Assembly (NCBI RefSeq): GCF_008180415.1 | Contig: NZ_VTEI01000019.1 | Location: 2,473 to 55,219 of the forward strand | From: Rossellomorea vietnamensis | GTDB lineage: Bacteria > Bacillota > Bacilli > Bacillales > Bacillaceae_B | Direction: 5' to 3' | DNA length: 52,747 nt | In this document: positions 1-6,954 of the stretch, piece after piece | Position numbering within the stretch: position 1 is the stretch's first letter | Layout: every line of letters begins with the position of its first letter | Position numbers and translations under genes: made by a program | Notes under the pieces: model-generated | Seen by the model: the letters and a program-made list of their open reading frames with translations, nothing else | Told to the model about the DNA's origin: nothing | The model's database searches: none

Positions 1-240
1 CTTGATCATCTTGACAGAGCAGAAACAGAGCAATATATGAATAAGCATTTAAGCTATGCAGGTGTTGAACGAGATATTTTTAGTGATCTAGCCCTGGATG
101 AGATTTTCAGCTATTCAAGTGGTGCATCACGACTGATCAATAAACTGGCGACACATTGTCTTCTGTTCGCAGCACAAAACGGCTCAAGAATCATTGATGA
201 CCGTATGGTCAAGAAGGTGATTGAAGGAGAACTTGCATGA
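1..240 (+). CDS. AAA+ ATPase of a transposon (ExeA/TniB-like), C-terminal part only
   Basis: The open frame runs in from the left edge, so only the last 79 codons are seen. The piece has the helical C-terminal look of ExeA/TniB/TnsC-type ATPases that accompany DDE transposases (pattern SxGxxRxINxLxxxxLxxA around the SGASRLINKLATHCL segment). Walker motifs would lie outside the window. The stop overlaps the next start by four bases (ATGA), so the two genes are translationally coupled. A transposon end follows within about 350 bp. The family is inferred from the C-terminal pattern; an ordinary helicase-lid fragment cannot be fully excluded. Confidence 0.7.
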   Translation, partial: LDHLDRAETEQYMNKHLSYAGVERDIFSDLALDEIFSYSSGASRLINKLATHCLLFAAQNGSRIIDDRMVKKVIEGELA

Positions 241-476
241 AGAAAAGCCGTTGGAAGAGTATGTACTTTGATGAGACACTTGATTGTTGGATTGTTAATT
301 GGGGAGATCAAAAAGGTTACAAACTGAGGTGTGGCGAATGGTTCGAGCTGAACCTTGGTTATGGAAAGGTGTTGTCATGCAGGCTTGAGCTCGGCAGAGA
401 TTGGTACATTATCACCGGCAGTCACGAAGTCCGTTTTTATTTGAAGCAAAATGAAACCTATGAGGTAGATTTATAG
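237..476 (+). CDS. Small DUF5348-like protein of the transposon
   Basis: A 79-aa protein rich in Trp, Tyr and acidic residues with no membrane segment or catalytic motif. It starts inside the stop of the upstream ATPase (ATGA overlap). Similar small beta-rich proteins, called DUF5348, occur next to ExeA-type transposition ATPases in Bacillus elements; the domain name is recalled from family knowledge, not tested here. It is the last gene before the transposon end at about 591. The stop is followed by a short hairpin (GGGAGGCCTCAC...GCCTCCC) that may end transcription. Function unknown. Confidence 0.65.
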   Translation: MKKSRWKSMYFDETLDCWIVNWGDQKGYKLRCGEWFELNLGYGKVLSCRLELGRDWYIITGSHEVRFYLKQNETYEVDL

Positions 477-504
477 ATGTTTTGGGGAGGCCTCACAAGC
501 CTCC

Positions 505-591
505 CTTCTGTATCTTTAATAGGCAATAAATCCGTCAAGTTCAGGACAAAATGAGCCGTCAGTTTAAGGACATTATGGAGCGTCATTAACA
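505..591 (+). repeat. Right terminal region of the ExeA/DUF5348 transposon
   Basis: Three spaced, related short motifs (GTCAAGTTCAGGACAAAATG, GTCAGTTTAAGGACATTATG, GCGTCATTAACA) run up to a CA dinucleotide at 590-591. Repeated transposase-binding sites ending in CA are typical of Tn552/Tn7/Mu-type elements. From 592 the sequence matches the tail motif of the cassette repeat family (TCTTCAATTAAAGGGGGC), which places the element boundary. The left end and target duplication lie outside the window. Confidence 0.55.
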
Positions 592-609
592 TCTTCAATT
601 AAAGGGGGC
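592..609 (+). repeat. Cassette repeat copy 1, left half (split by the intron)
   Basis: These 18 bases (TTCAATTAAAGGGGGC preceded by TC) match the start of the other array repeats. The continuation lies at 3245, on the far side of the intron: joining 609 to 3245 rebuilds GGGGGCTTATCCAGAACAGG, as in the intact copies at 3822 and 12509. The left side abuts the transposon end at 591. Confidence 0.7.
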
Positions 610-1307
610 GCGCGACAAGTTCTGCTATAAGCGCTATCAAGCGTGAAAAGCAGGGAATTTTCAATTGAAATTCTAACTTTACAACCGAGGATGGGAATGA
701 CGGTTCCATGTTACCCGAAACCATCCCGTCAATACTCCTGCATGCGTTATAACTGGCAGGTTATAGGGTTTGGAGCACAGGTAGATTCGGCAGAACGAAG
801 GCTGAAGCCAAAAAGGTATGCCAACGGATATGCCGCACGGCTGAAAAACTAGAAATGGTGAGAATAGTTCTATTAGCTAAAGAACTGACGAACTTCCGAA
901 GGTAAGGGTCTAGAGTTAAGAACATAGGGAAACTTATGTCCCATCTTCCGATGGGGTGAGTGGTGTGGAGTAAAATTGCCCCCTCTGAAAGACGCTATAC
1001 CGGACTACGGCGGTATCAAGCTCACAGGCTTAAAGGAAGCACCTAACTCTAGAATGAAAAGCTACGTTGTAAGGTACTTGGAAAGCAAGGAACGTTGAAC
1101 CAAGAGCTGTCACTCGAAGCGTTTGCTATAAGGTTTACGAAAGGCATTTATCCTTGTGAGGGTAGGGGGACGACTGAAGAAGCTTTTGTAATGAAAGTGG
1201 AGGAACAGCCCCAAGTCTACTGAATGAAACGATTATTTTCCTATACGTGAATGGTGCCGGTCGGGTAAGAATGTGGGGACATCACTTCTACAAGGAGGGA
1301 TGCCACA

Positions 1308-3110
1308 GTGCCAACACTGCGATACTGGGATTACTACAATATGACGGAGACATTCACGGAACTATATGAGAAAGCCCAGGAAGGAAACAGCTTTTCCTTT
1401 CTTTATAATGTCATCACTTCAAGAGAAAACATCTTACTCGCTTATCGTACCATCAAATCCAATAAGGGTTCAAACACACCTGGGACCGATGGAAAAACGA
1501 TATCGGATATCAAGGAATTATCCGAAGATGAACTGGTCTTGAAGGTGCGTACAATACTGAAAAGCTATCAACCTAAGAAAGTCAGAAGAAAATGGATTGA
1601 AAAGGACAATGGGAAAAGAAGACCGCTAGGTATTCCCTGTATTCTGGACAGAATTATCCAACAAAGTTTTAAGCAGGTTCTCGAACCCATTGCGGAGGCT
1701 CATTTTTATAAGCACAGTTATGGTTTTAGACCTCTACGGTCTGCCCATCATGCGATGGCAAGGATTCAATCCCTAATTAATCAAGCCTCTCTTCATTTTG
1801 TTGTTGATATTGATATCAAGAGTTTCTTTGATAATGTAAACCACACACGGTTAATGAAACAGCTTTGGAATTTAGGAATACAGGATAGGAAAGTATTAGC
1901 TTGTATTTCTAAAATGATAAAAGCAGAAATTGATGGAGAAGGAATTCCCGACAAAGGGACACCTCAAGGTGGAATTTTATCTCCCCTTCTCTCTAATATC
2001 GTGTTGAATGATTTAGATCAGTGGATTGCTGATCAATGGGAGTTCTTTCCCCTGCATAAATCATACAAATCAAAAGTTGGTGAACGATACGCAAAGAAAC
2101 GGACTAATCTGAAGGAAGGATACCTCGTCCGCTATGCGGACGACTTCAAAATTCTTTGCCGGGATGGAAAGACTGCTCAAAAGTGGTATCATGCAGTCCG
2201 TCGATATTTGAAGGAACGGCTCAATCTTGATATCTCCCCAGAGAAATCAAAAATCCTTAACCTGCGCAAAAGGGAGTCTGAATTTCTAGGATTTACGATA
2301 CGAGCGAACAAAAAAGGGAAGAAACGAGTAGCGCATACCGGCGTTATTCAAAAGAAGAAGAAACAAATCAAACAGGAAGCTAAAAGGCTAATCCGTCGGA
2401 TTAAAACTTCACCAACTTCCCAAAACGTTCTGCGATTTAACAGTTTTGTATTGGGCATCCATAATTATTTTAAGCGAGCGACACATGTGAATCCGGTGTT
2501 CACACGTCTTGCCTACGATTTAAAGCCGTTCATATACAATCGACTTAAACCGGTTGGGAAGCATCAACATCCAAGTAACCCACCGCCTCTGTTTAAAAGA
2601 TTTTACAGTGTGACCATGAAAACCTTTAAAGTCGCTGAAGTCTACCTTTTCCAACTAGGAATTGTTAAAACGGTTAACTCGTTAAACTTTAGTCCAAAGG
2701 TAACACCCTATACAGAGGAAGGTCGAGACATGCTATACAAAAAGCTTCGTCCTGATATCCAAAAGGAAATCAGTAATTTGATGAACTCCAACCTTCCTAA
2801 TCGGTCAGTTGAATATGCGGATAATAGAATAAGCCGATACAGTATGAAAATGGGGAAATGTGAAATTACAGGCTGGGACTTACAGGCATTTGAAGTGCAT
2901 TGTCATCACTATCTCCCAAGGTCACAAGGAGGAACCGATAAGTTTCATAACCTGCGAATTCTTCACCAGGATATTCACCGGTTAATCCACCTAACAGACA
3001 TGGAGAAGATAGAGTCAATTCTCAAAAAGCTCAACATCTCAGAACCCATTTTGAATAAAATTAATCAATACCGGAAGGTATGCGAACAGGCAAATATCGT
3101 ATTATCCTAA
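1308..3110 (+). CDS. ltrA: Group II intron reverse transcriptase/maturase
   Basis: A 600-aa multifunctional intron-encoded protein. Residues about 40-310 form the reverse transcriptase, with the FVVDIDIKSFFD block near 164-175, the TPQGGILSPLL block near 218-228 and the catalytic YADD at 276-279. A maturase (X) region follows, and the C-terminus (about 515-565) carries an HNH endonuclease with CEITG...VHCHHYLPRSQGG...NLRILH. It supports splicing and retrohoming of the surrounding RNA. The GTG start at 1308 is chosen because AAGGAGGGA lies 7 bases upstream; the ATG at 1341 is a weaker alternative. Length and motif order indicate an intact gene. Confidence 0.95.
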   Translation: MPTLRYWDYYNMTETFTELYEKAQEGNSFSFLYNVITSRENILLAYRTIKSNKGSNTPGTDGKTISDIKELSEDELVLKVRTILKSYQPKKVRRKWIEKDNGKRRPLGIPCILDRIIQQSFKQVLEPIAEAHFYKHSYGFRPLRSAHHAMARIQSLINQASLHFVVDIDIKSFFDNVNHTRLMKQLWNLGIQDRKVLACISKMIKAEIDGEGIPDKGTPQGGILSPLLSNIVLNDLDQWIADQWEFFPLHKSYKSKVGERYAKKRTNLKEGYLVRYADDFKILCRDGKTAQKWYHAVRRYLKERLNLDISPEKSKILNLRKRESEFLGFTIRANKKGKKRVAHTGVIQKKKKQIKQEAKRLIRRIKTSPTSQNVLRFNSFVLGIHNYFKRATHVNPVFTRLAYDLKPFIYNRLKPVGKHQHPSNPPPLFKRFYSVTMKTFKVAEVYLFQLGIVKTVNSLNFSPKVTPYTEEGRDMLYKKLRPDIQKEISNLMNSNLPNRSVEYADNRISRYSMKMGKCEITGWDLQAFEVHCHHYLPRSQGGTDKFHNLRILHQDIHRLIHLTDMEKIESILKKLNISEPILNKINQYRKVCEQANIVLS

Positions 3111-3157
3111 TCGTCAATGTAACGAGGAACTTATAATCTATTACATATCAGTAGATG

Positions 3158-3244
3158 GAGCGCCGGATGCTGGGAAACTAGCACGTCCAGGTGTGGAGCA
3201 GGGGAAAAGCCGGAGATAACTTCAAACGCTTACCTATTGCTAAC
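3158..3244 (+). ncRNA. Group II intron domains V and VI
   Basis: Domain V is the short stem near 3158-3194, with an AGC triad at its base, a GAAA tetraloop (3174-3177) and a CACG bulge region on the 3' arm. Domain VI follows, with an A-rich internal region (likely branch adenosine) and ends CTATTGCTAAC at 3244. The next base begins the right half of the interrupted repeat. The exact base-pairing was not computed. Confidence 0.7.
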
Positions 3245-3345
3245 TTATCCAGAACAGGGTAGGCTTCTTTTTCATTGAAACTTTTCCTTGAGTAAGCAGC
3301 TGGTTTTAAAAAATCAATAATCACTCTAATTTAAAAGAAGTTTCT
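3245..3345 (+). repeat. Cassette repeat copy 1, right half (type I)
   Basis: Reads TTATCCAGAACAGGGTAGGC, then a T-rich stretch and CTTGAGTAAGCAGCTGGTTTT. The same order occurs at 3827-3890 and 12512-12575 (TTTTTCTTGAGTAAGCTGCT). It lies directly before the GNAT gene at 3349. Type I copies share this CTTGAGTAA block, whereas other array copies carry a TTCAATTATTGGGGCAGG tail. Confidence 0.65.
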
Positions 3346-3348
3346 GTA

Positions 3349-3759
3349 ATGATTTATAAAGAATTTGTAGTAAGAACAGGAAGTGGTATGGAATATGAAG
3401 ATGTTGTTAGACACTTTTCAAATACCAGGGACTCTACATTTCCGATAACACTTGTGGCTATAGAGAACGGAGAATGCTTAGGAACAGTATCTATAATTGA
3501 AAATGATTTAAAGGTAAGAGATATGTACAAACCTTGGCTTGCATCTCTATATATGAAGCCAGATTCTCGCAGTAGAGGTATAGGGCAAAAGTTAGTAGCG
3601 ATAACAATAGGTGTAGTCAAAGAATTAGGATTTAATGAACTTTATTTAAGAACAGAAGATACATCAGAATATTATAGAAATAGAGGTTGGATTTATGTTG
3701 AAACTGTTTCAGATGATAAATACGAAAAAATTGATGTATTTAAAATAAAGTGTATTTGA
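3349..3759 (+). CDS. GNAT family N-acetyltransferase
   Basis: A 136-aa single-domain acetyl-CoA-dependent N-acetyltransferase; substrate unknown. The hallmark acetyl-CoA loop is SRGIGQKLV (residues about 76-84), preceded by the strand LASLYMKP and followed by GFNELYLRTED and YYRNRGW. Length is normal for a small GNAT. The ribosome site is modest (AAAAGAAG, about 8 bases upstream). It is the first gene of the repeat-separated array, preceded by the intron-split repeat and followed by a perfect inverted repeat. Small acetyltransferases are common cargo in bacterial cassette arrays. Confidence 0.9.
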   Translation: MIYKEFVVRTGSGMEYEDVVRHFSNTRDSTFPITLVAIENGECLGTVSIIENDLKVRDMYKPWLASLYMKPDSRSRGIGQKLVAITIGVVKELGFNELYLRTEDTSEYYRNRGWIYVETVSDDKYEKIDVFKIKCI

Positions 3760-3760
3760 T

Positions 3761-3794
3761 TTTGTTAAAGGAAACTTCTTTATCCTTTAACAAA
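3761..3794 (+). repeat. Perfect 12-bp inverted repeat after the GNAT gene
   Basis: TTTGTTAAAGGA (3761-3772) and TCCTTTAACAAA (3783-3794) pair perfectly around a 10-base loop. It begins one base after the stop codon. No long T-run follows, so it is a poor intrinsic terminator. The motif resembles TTTGTTCAAGTAAAGG pieces of the array repeats and may be the left arm of the neighbouring copy. Confidence 0.55.
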
Positions 3795-3814
3795 CTATAT
3801 TGGGAAGTATTGTA

Positions 3815-3935
3815 CTTAAACGGGGGCTTATCGGGAATAGGATAAACTCCTTTTTGATATAAGTTTTTCTTGAGTAAACTACTAGATTTTGAAATAAATG
3901 TTATTATATTAAAGGGAGAATAGTTGAACAAGGAA
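3815..3935 (+). repeat. Cassette repeat copy 2 (type I, intact)
   Basis: Contains TTAAACGGGGGCTTATCGGG, a hairpin (GCTTATC...GGATAA), a T-rich block and CTTGAGTAAACTACTAGATT, ending near AAAGGGAGAATAGTTGAACA. It matches the copy at 12500-12640 over more than 100 bases and supplies the empty-site reference for the group II intron insertion. Confidence 0.7.
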
Positions 3936-3981
3936 CGTATAGAGAGGAAATGACAAAGTTGTGAGCAGAGGAGGCAGAGAA

Positions 3982-4113
3982 GTGAAGTTTGACGACTATA
4001 CACTAAAATTGGTAGGCGTTCTTGCATTGGTTGGTATAGCAATAAGTACTGGTTATTCGGCACTCTGGTTAGCCGATTTTGCAGATTTATTAGTTGTAAT
4101 AGCTAACAAATAA
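3982..4113 (+). CDS. 43-aa single-pass membrane protein
   Basis: GTG start at 3982 with GAGGAGG about 6 bases upstream. The peptide has a charged N-terminus (VKFDDYTLK) and one hydrophobic stretch (LVGVLALVGIAISTGYSALW), then ADFADLLVVIANK. Its position between repeat copies fits a one-gene cassette. No family recognised. It is short, so coding status rests on the ribosome site and the hydrophobic pattern. Confidence 0.5.
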   Translation: MKFDDYTLKLVGVLALVGIAISTGYSALWLADFADLLVVIANK

Positions 4114-4134
4114 ACTATGTCATTATTGGACTAA

Positions 4135-4239
4135 TCTGCAGCCATTAGACCAGATTTATTTCACCGTTTACAACCTTATTTAATAGAACAAACCGATTTC
4201 GAGTATTTTGATAAAGAAGGGAACGAATTACCTTATTGA
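4135..4239 (+). pseudogene. C-terminal remnant of an unidentified protein
   Basis: An open stretch without a start codon reads like a genuine C-terminus: RPDLFHRLQPYLIEQ then TDFEYFDKEGNELPY and TGA at 4237-4239. No ribosome site or upstream coding sequence joins it; a TAA lies at 4132-4134. I read it as the tail of a truncated gene left in the array. Family unknown. Confidence 0.35.
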
Positions 4240-4306
4240 AGTAACGGAGTGCCTTTACATAAAAAGAGTTTTAATGTAGAAAAGCAATGGAGGAGTATTA
4301 AAAAAG

Positions 4307-4756
4307 ATGGATTATGTCAAAGATTTACGAAAATTAGTAGGCAATAGACCTCTCATACTTACAGGTTCTGTTGTGTTGGTTTTAAATGAGAAGGATGAGT
4401 TATTATTACAACATCGAACAGACGGCGGCTGGGGGTTACCAGGAGGTCTTATGGAATTAGGAGAAAGTTTAGAAGATGCTGCAAGAAGAGAAGTAAAAGA
4501 AGAAACAGGTCTAGATATAGGGAAATTGAAGTTATTAGATGTTTTTTCTGGTCCCGAATATTATTTTAAAGTATCTAATGGTGATGAACTCTATTCAGTA
4601 ACTGCTGTATATGTGTCAAATGAAGTAAATGGGAATATTGAAATTGATGAAAAAGAATCTTATGATGTCCAGTATTTTTAACTTACTGAATTGCCAGAGG
4701 GTTTAACAAATGAATATCGAAATTATATTAACCCGTACATAAAAAAAATTATCTGA
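4307..4756 (+). pseudogene. NUDIX hydrolase interrupted by an in-frame TAA
   Basis: NUDIX pyrophosphohydrolases cleave nucleoside diphosphates linked to a moiety X. The NUDIX box is clear: GGLMELGESLEDAARREVKEE and TG (about residues 45-67), matching Gx5Ex7REUxEExGU, preceded by HRTDGGWGLPG. Translation stops at TAA 4679-4681 after QYF, but the same frame continues as LTELPEGLTNEYRNYINPY to TGA at 4754-4756, the usual C-terminal helix of these proteins. The full length would be about 149 aa, normal for the family; the shortened 124-aa product keeps the catalytic box and could retain activity. GGAGGAG lies upstream of the ATG. Confidence 0.8.
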
Positions 4757-4765
4757 TTAATCTTT

Positions 4766-4842
4766 TTCTTCAACAAATAGGGGCAAATAACTAAAGATCA
4801 GTTAATTGATCTGAGGATATTGCCCTCCTTATATTATTGGAT
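4766..4842 (+). repeat. Cassette repeat copy 3 (type III)
   Basis: TCTTCAACAAATAGGGGC opens the copy. A long hairpin follows: GGGGCAAATA...AGATCAG pairs with GATCTGAGGATATTGCCC (4780-4825), and a degenerate TTATATTATTGG tail closes it. The layout matches the copies at 6375 and 6843. Confidence 0.65.
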
Positions 4843-4888
4843 AACAATGAAAATATTTTAAAGAACGTTAATTTCGGTGGAGGCTTTT

Positions 4889-5073
4889 ATGACCAGTGCA
4901 GTAATAAGTGTTTTTCTTTATTTAATAATTCTTTTTGGTCTTTCAATATTATTGTTTTAGCGTTAGTTTCAATTTGGAATACAAATGAACCTGTCATTGC
5001 TTACCTATTGTCGTTAATTAGTTCTCATTTGATATTAAATTCATTTGGAGAAATAGGTAAAAAGGAGAGGTAA
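4889..5073 (+). pseudogene. Frameshifted small two-TM membrane protein
   Basis: A good ribosome site (GGTGGAGG) precedes the ATG at 4889. That frame reads MTSAVISVFLYLIILFGLSI, a hydrophobic helix, and hits TAG at 4958-4960. A second frame then carries on with ALVSIWNTNEPVIAYLLSLI and ends GEIGKKER at 5073. One frameshift near 4950 would fuse them into a normal two-helix protein of about 61 aa. The longer open frame from 4837 in the second frame starts with a peptide translated from the ribosome-site region and is unlikely to be real. Confidence 0.5.
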
Positions 5074-5077
5074 TATC

Positions 5078-5150
5078 ATTACTATAATACAGAGTGGTAT
5101 ACGACCTCTAAATTTCCCTTATTCCGTTATTGGGCAGGTTAGTTTAATAA
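5078..5150 (+). repeat. Cassette repeat copy 4 (degenerate)
   Basis: A hairpin core (CAGAGTGGTATACGACCTCT) is followed by CCCTTATTCCGTTATTGGGC and AGGTTAG, which is the tail motif of the family. The copy lies between two small membrane-protein genes. Confidence 0.55.
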
Positions 5151-5180
5151 GATATTAAAAATGGGGAGGATTGATAAGAA

Positions 5181-5432
5181 ATGAAAAGACGGGGAGTTGG
5201 TGTTTCATTTATAGCTATATCTGCTTTTTTAATTTCAACTAAATACATGAGTGCAGCTATTTTTGGTTCTGGTGTTGTTAGTTGGAATGAGCAGTTATTT
5301 AATGGAATGTTAGATTATGTTGGAGGTCTACTTAGTACCTTCAGTCTATTTTCTTTGATAATCGGAATAGGATATATCATTTGGGGAGAGTACGACGAAT
5401 TTTTAGAAAAAAAGAAAAAATCCAAAGGATAA
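5181..5432 (+). CDS. 83-aa two-TM membrane protein
   Basis: ATG at 5181 with GGGGAGG about 12 bases upstream. Two hydrophobic segments (about residues 7-32 and 48-68) are separated by a polar loop, and the C-terminus is highly basic (FLEKKKKSKG), suggesting a cytoplasmic tail. No family recognised. It is flanked by repeat copies on both sides, as expected for a single-gene cassette. Confidence 0.7.
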   Translation: MKRRGVGVSFIAISAFLISTKYMSAAIFGSGVVSWNEQLFNGMLDYVGGLLSTFSLFSLIIGIGYIIWGEYDEFLEKKKKSKG

Positions 5433-5469
5433 TTCTATTAAAATAAACCAGCTACTAGAAAATTATTTC

Positions 5470-5535
5470 TCATTGCATTAACGGGGGCGATAAATGAAGA
5501 TCATCCTATCCAAGCCATTTTAGTCTACCCCGAGT
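5470..5535 (+). repeat. Cassette repeat copy 5 (partial)
   Basis: TGCATTAACGGGGGCG is followed by ATAAATGAAGATCATCC and a TACCCC closing arm. Only the opening GGGGGCG and the TGAAGATC block are well kept; the GGGGCAGGTTA tail is missing or eroded. Confidence 0.45.
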
Positions 5536-5605
5536 AATAGACTCTTAGAGATAACATGGATATTTATGGTATAATAACATCATTAAAATATAGATAAGGG
5601 GGATT

Positions 5606-5794
5606 ATGATGAATAATAAGTTAACGGGACTTACCTTGGTTTTAACAGGTTTAGTACTTTTAATGTTATCTATTACTTTGCAGTCTCAAACTTCTATTTG
5701 GGTAGTTTTACTGGGAGCAAGCATTGTTTTAAATATTTCAGGCGCATCACTTCTATTCAAATTTTTAAAGGAATCTGTTAAGACAACTAACTAA
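5606..5794 (+). CDS. 62-aa two-TM membrane protein
   Basis: Starts at ATG 5606 (or 5609) behind AAGGGGGAT. Two hydrophobic helices (residues about 8-27 and 32-54) are followed by a short basic tail. An intrinsic terminator lies directly downstream, which suggests this is the end of a small transcription unit. No family assigned. It sits between repeat copies. Confidence 0.7.
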   Translation: MMNNKLTGLTLVLTGLVLLMLSITLQSQTSIWVVLLGASIVLNISGASLLFKFLKESVKTTN

Positions 5795-5798
5795 GTAC

Positions 5799-5832
5799 AA
5801 AGTGACCAACAAAAAGGTCACTTTATTTTTTT
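5799..5832 (+). terminator. Intrinsic terminator after the 62-aa gene
   Basis: AAAGTGACC (5799-5807) and GGTCACTTT (5816-5824) form a 9-bp perfect stem around AACAAAAA, followed by ATTTTTTT. It starts within five bases of the upstream stop. Confidence 0.85.
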
Positions 5833-5847
5833 CAGCTTGAGGGATTT

Positions 5848-5990
5848 AGGCACCACTTATCCTCCAAGGGGCAGTTTTGCTGCTGGCCTAAAGTAAAAAA
5901 TACATTGTCCCTAAATGGCGGTAGCAGAGTTTAAGATTGTACTCTGGTTTTTTACTTTATTCAGTTATAGGGGCAGGTTAACAGAAGAGT
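5848..5990 (+). repeat. Cassette repeat copy 6 (compound)
   Basis: Contains CCTCCAAGGGGCAGTTTTGC and a GCTGCTGGCC arm, then a second part with TTCAGTTATAGGGGCAGG and TTAACAG. The tail motif is nearly identical to those at 6431 and 14186. The copy has an extra internal segment (about 5900-5955), so it may be two copies or one with an insertion. A spurious protein start can be read within it. Confidence 0.5.
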
Positions 5991-6040
5991 ACGTCGTAAC
6001 TAATAATTTTTGTAATACATTTGTTCTGAGGAGAAAACCA

Positions 6041-6373
6041 TTGAAAAAAATATTTATACATATATTCATATTCCAATTATCTTTAATCCTATTTGCTTGT
6101 TCTTATTCCAGTGCAGAAAAAGTAAGAGAATTACAGGATGAAGAGCTACTTGTAAAGCATTGGCAGGAGTTGCCTGACGAGAGAAAATATACGTTAATTC
6201 AAGAGGTTCAAAGTGAGGGGGCGTACCGCGTGAAAGAATCTCGTGAGGTTCAGGAACATTTGATTATGCTATTCGATGCAGGCATGAGAAATACGCCTTA
6301 CCATGATAATAACCTGATGAAAGCTATAGAAGAATTTAATGAAGACAGAGAAATCACAGAAAATAGTAAATGA
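6041..6373 (+). CDS. Small lipoprotein
   Basis: A TTG start at 6041 is preferred: GAGGAG lies 8 bases upstream and the product begins MKKIFIHIF with a typical lipoprotein signal ending in LILFAC (Cys about residue 21). The open frame upstream to 5915 is the translated repeat and not part of the gene. The mature part (about 90 aa) is highly charged and probably helical (VRELQDEELLVKHWQELPDE). No domain recognised. It would be anchored to the outer face of the membrane. Confidence 0.7.
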   Translation: MKKIFIHIFIFQLSLILFACSYSSAEKVRELQDEELLVKHWQELPDERKYTLIQEVQSEGAYRVKESREVQEHLIMLFDAGMRNTPYHDNNLMKAIEEFNEDREITENSK

Positions 6374-6374
6374 T

Positions 6375-6465
6375 AAAAAGGTTATAGTTAATAACTGAAG
6401 ATCAGCTCATTGATCCGGCTATTGCCCTTCTTCAATTATTGGGGCAGGTTTATTTAATAAGGTTG
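6375..6465 (+). repeat. Cassette repeat copy 7 (type III)
   Basis: Positions 6392-6442 are identical to 6857-6907 in 50 of 51 bases. The core hairpin (ACTGAAGATCAG...TGATCCGG...ATTGCCC) is followed by TTCTTCAATTATTGGGGC and AGGTTTA. The opening GGGGGC is replaced by a TTATAG sequence. Confidence 0.7.
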
Positions 6466-6512
6466 AAACTTTATTATGTCTGGACCGTTAAAACTACAAA
6501 GGAGGGAATATA

Positions 6513-6830
6513 ATGAAAAACGATTTAATTTCACTGTCCATATTTTCATTAGCCATTGCTATCGTGATAGGTAGTTGGTTCATTTCAAATGGGTTAAGTA
6601 ATAGCGGAGTACATACAGACGCAGAAGAAGTGCAACAAGAACAGTTATTAACTCAATCTGAATTAGGAGAATACTTAGGTCTAACAGAAGAGGAAATTAA
6701 AATGTTCATCAGTGAAGATATTTCAAAAAGTATGATTCCGTATATAAAAGTTGGAAATGAGTTCTATTTCTCTGTTAAAGCCATTGATAAATGGTTAGTT
6801 GAAACGGGTTCATTAAAGGTTGGACAATGA
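6513..6830 (+). CDS. Membrane-anchored protein with an excisionase-like (HTH_17) domain
   Basis: 105 aa. Residues 5-28 form one membrane helix (LISLSIFSLAIAIVIGSWFI). From about residue 48 the protein has a MerR/excisionase-type helix-turn-helix pattern: LLTQSELGEYLGLTEEEI, then IPYIKVGNEFYFSVKAIDKW, the usual TxxEAAxxLxV...IPxxRxGxxxRFxxxxLxxWL layout. An N-terminal membrane anchor on such a domain is unusual; the domain would face the cytoplasm if the N-terminus is outside. RBS AAAGGAGGG is ideal. It may recognise DNA, protein or envelope signals. Flanked by the two most similar repeats in the window. Confidence 0.75.
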   Translation: MKNDLISLSIFSLAIAIVIGSWFISNGLSNSGVHTDAEEVQQEQLLTQSELGEYLGLTEEEIKMFISEDISKSMIPYIKVGNEFYFSVKAIDKWLVETGSLKVGQ

Positions 6831-6842
6831 CAAGAGTATTCA

Positions 6843-6915
6843 ACAAACGGGGGCATTAACTGAAGATCAGCTAATTGATCCGGCTATTGCCCTTCTTCAA
6901 TTATTGGATCAGAGT
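6843..6915 (+). repeat. Cassette repeat copy 8 (type III)
   Basis: Opens with ACGGGGGCATTAACTGAAG. The hairpin GGGGGCATTA...GATCAG / TGATCCGGCTATTGCCC is nearly complete, and TTCTTCAATTATTGG is the start of the tail. It shares 50 of 51 bases with copy 7. Confidence 0.75.
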
Positions 6916-6954
6916 TTGAGATATTAAAAATGATTGAGAGGGGGAGAAGAAGAA

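Larger units (their letters stand above)
610..3244 (+). mobile_element. Group II intron with multidomain maturase
   Basis: About 2.6 kb containing a structured 5' RNA (610-1307), an intron-encoded reverse transcriptase, and a 3' domain V/VI region (3158-3244). The boundaries come from repeat reconstruction: removing 610-3244 rejoins GGGGGC and TTATCC, as found uninterrupted at 3822. The 5' end GCGCGAC resembles the GUGYG consensus and the 3' end is CTAAC. All expected parts are present, so the intron may be active. The endonuclease domain in the maturase argues against class C; a class B-like or related lineage is likely, but this is inference. Confidence 0.88.

Noticed and set aside
643..852. 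69-codon frame in the 5' part of the intron
   Set aside because: This is the structured group II intron RNA (domain I); no ribosome site or homology pattern.
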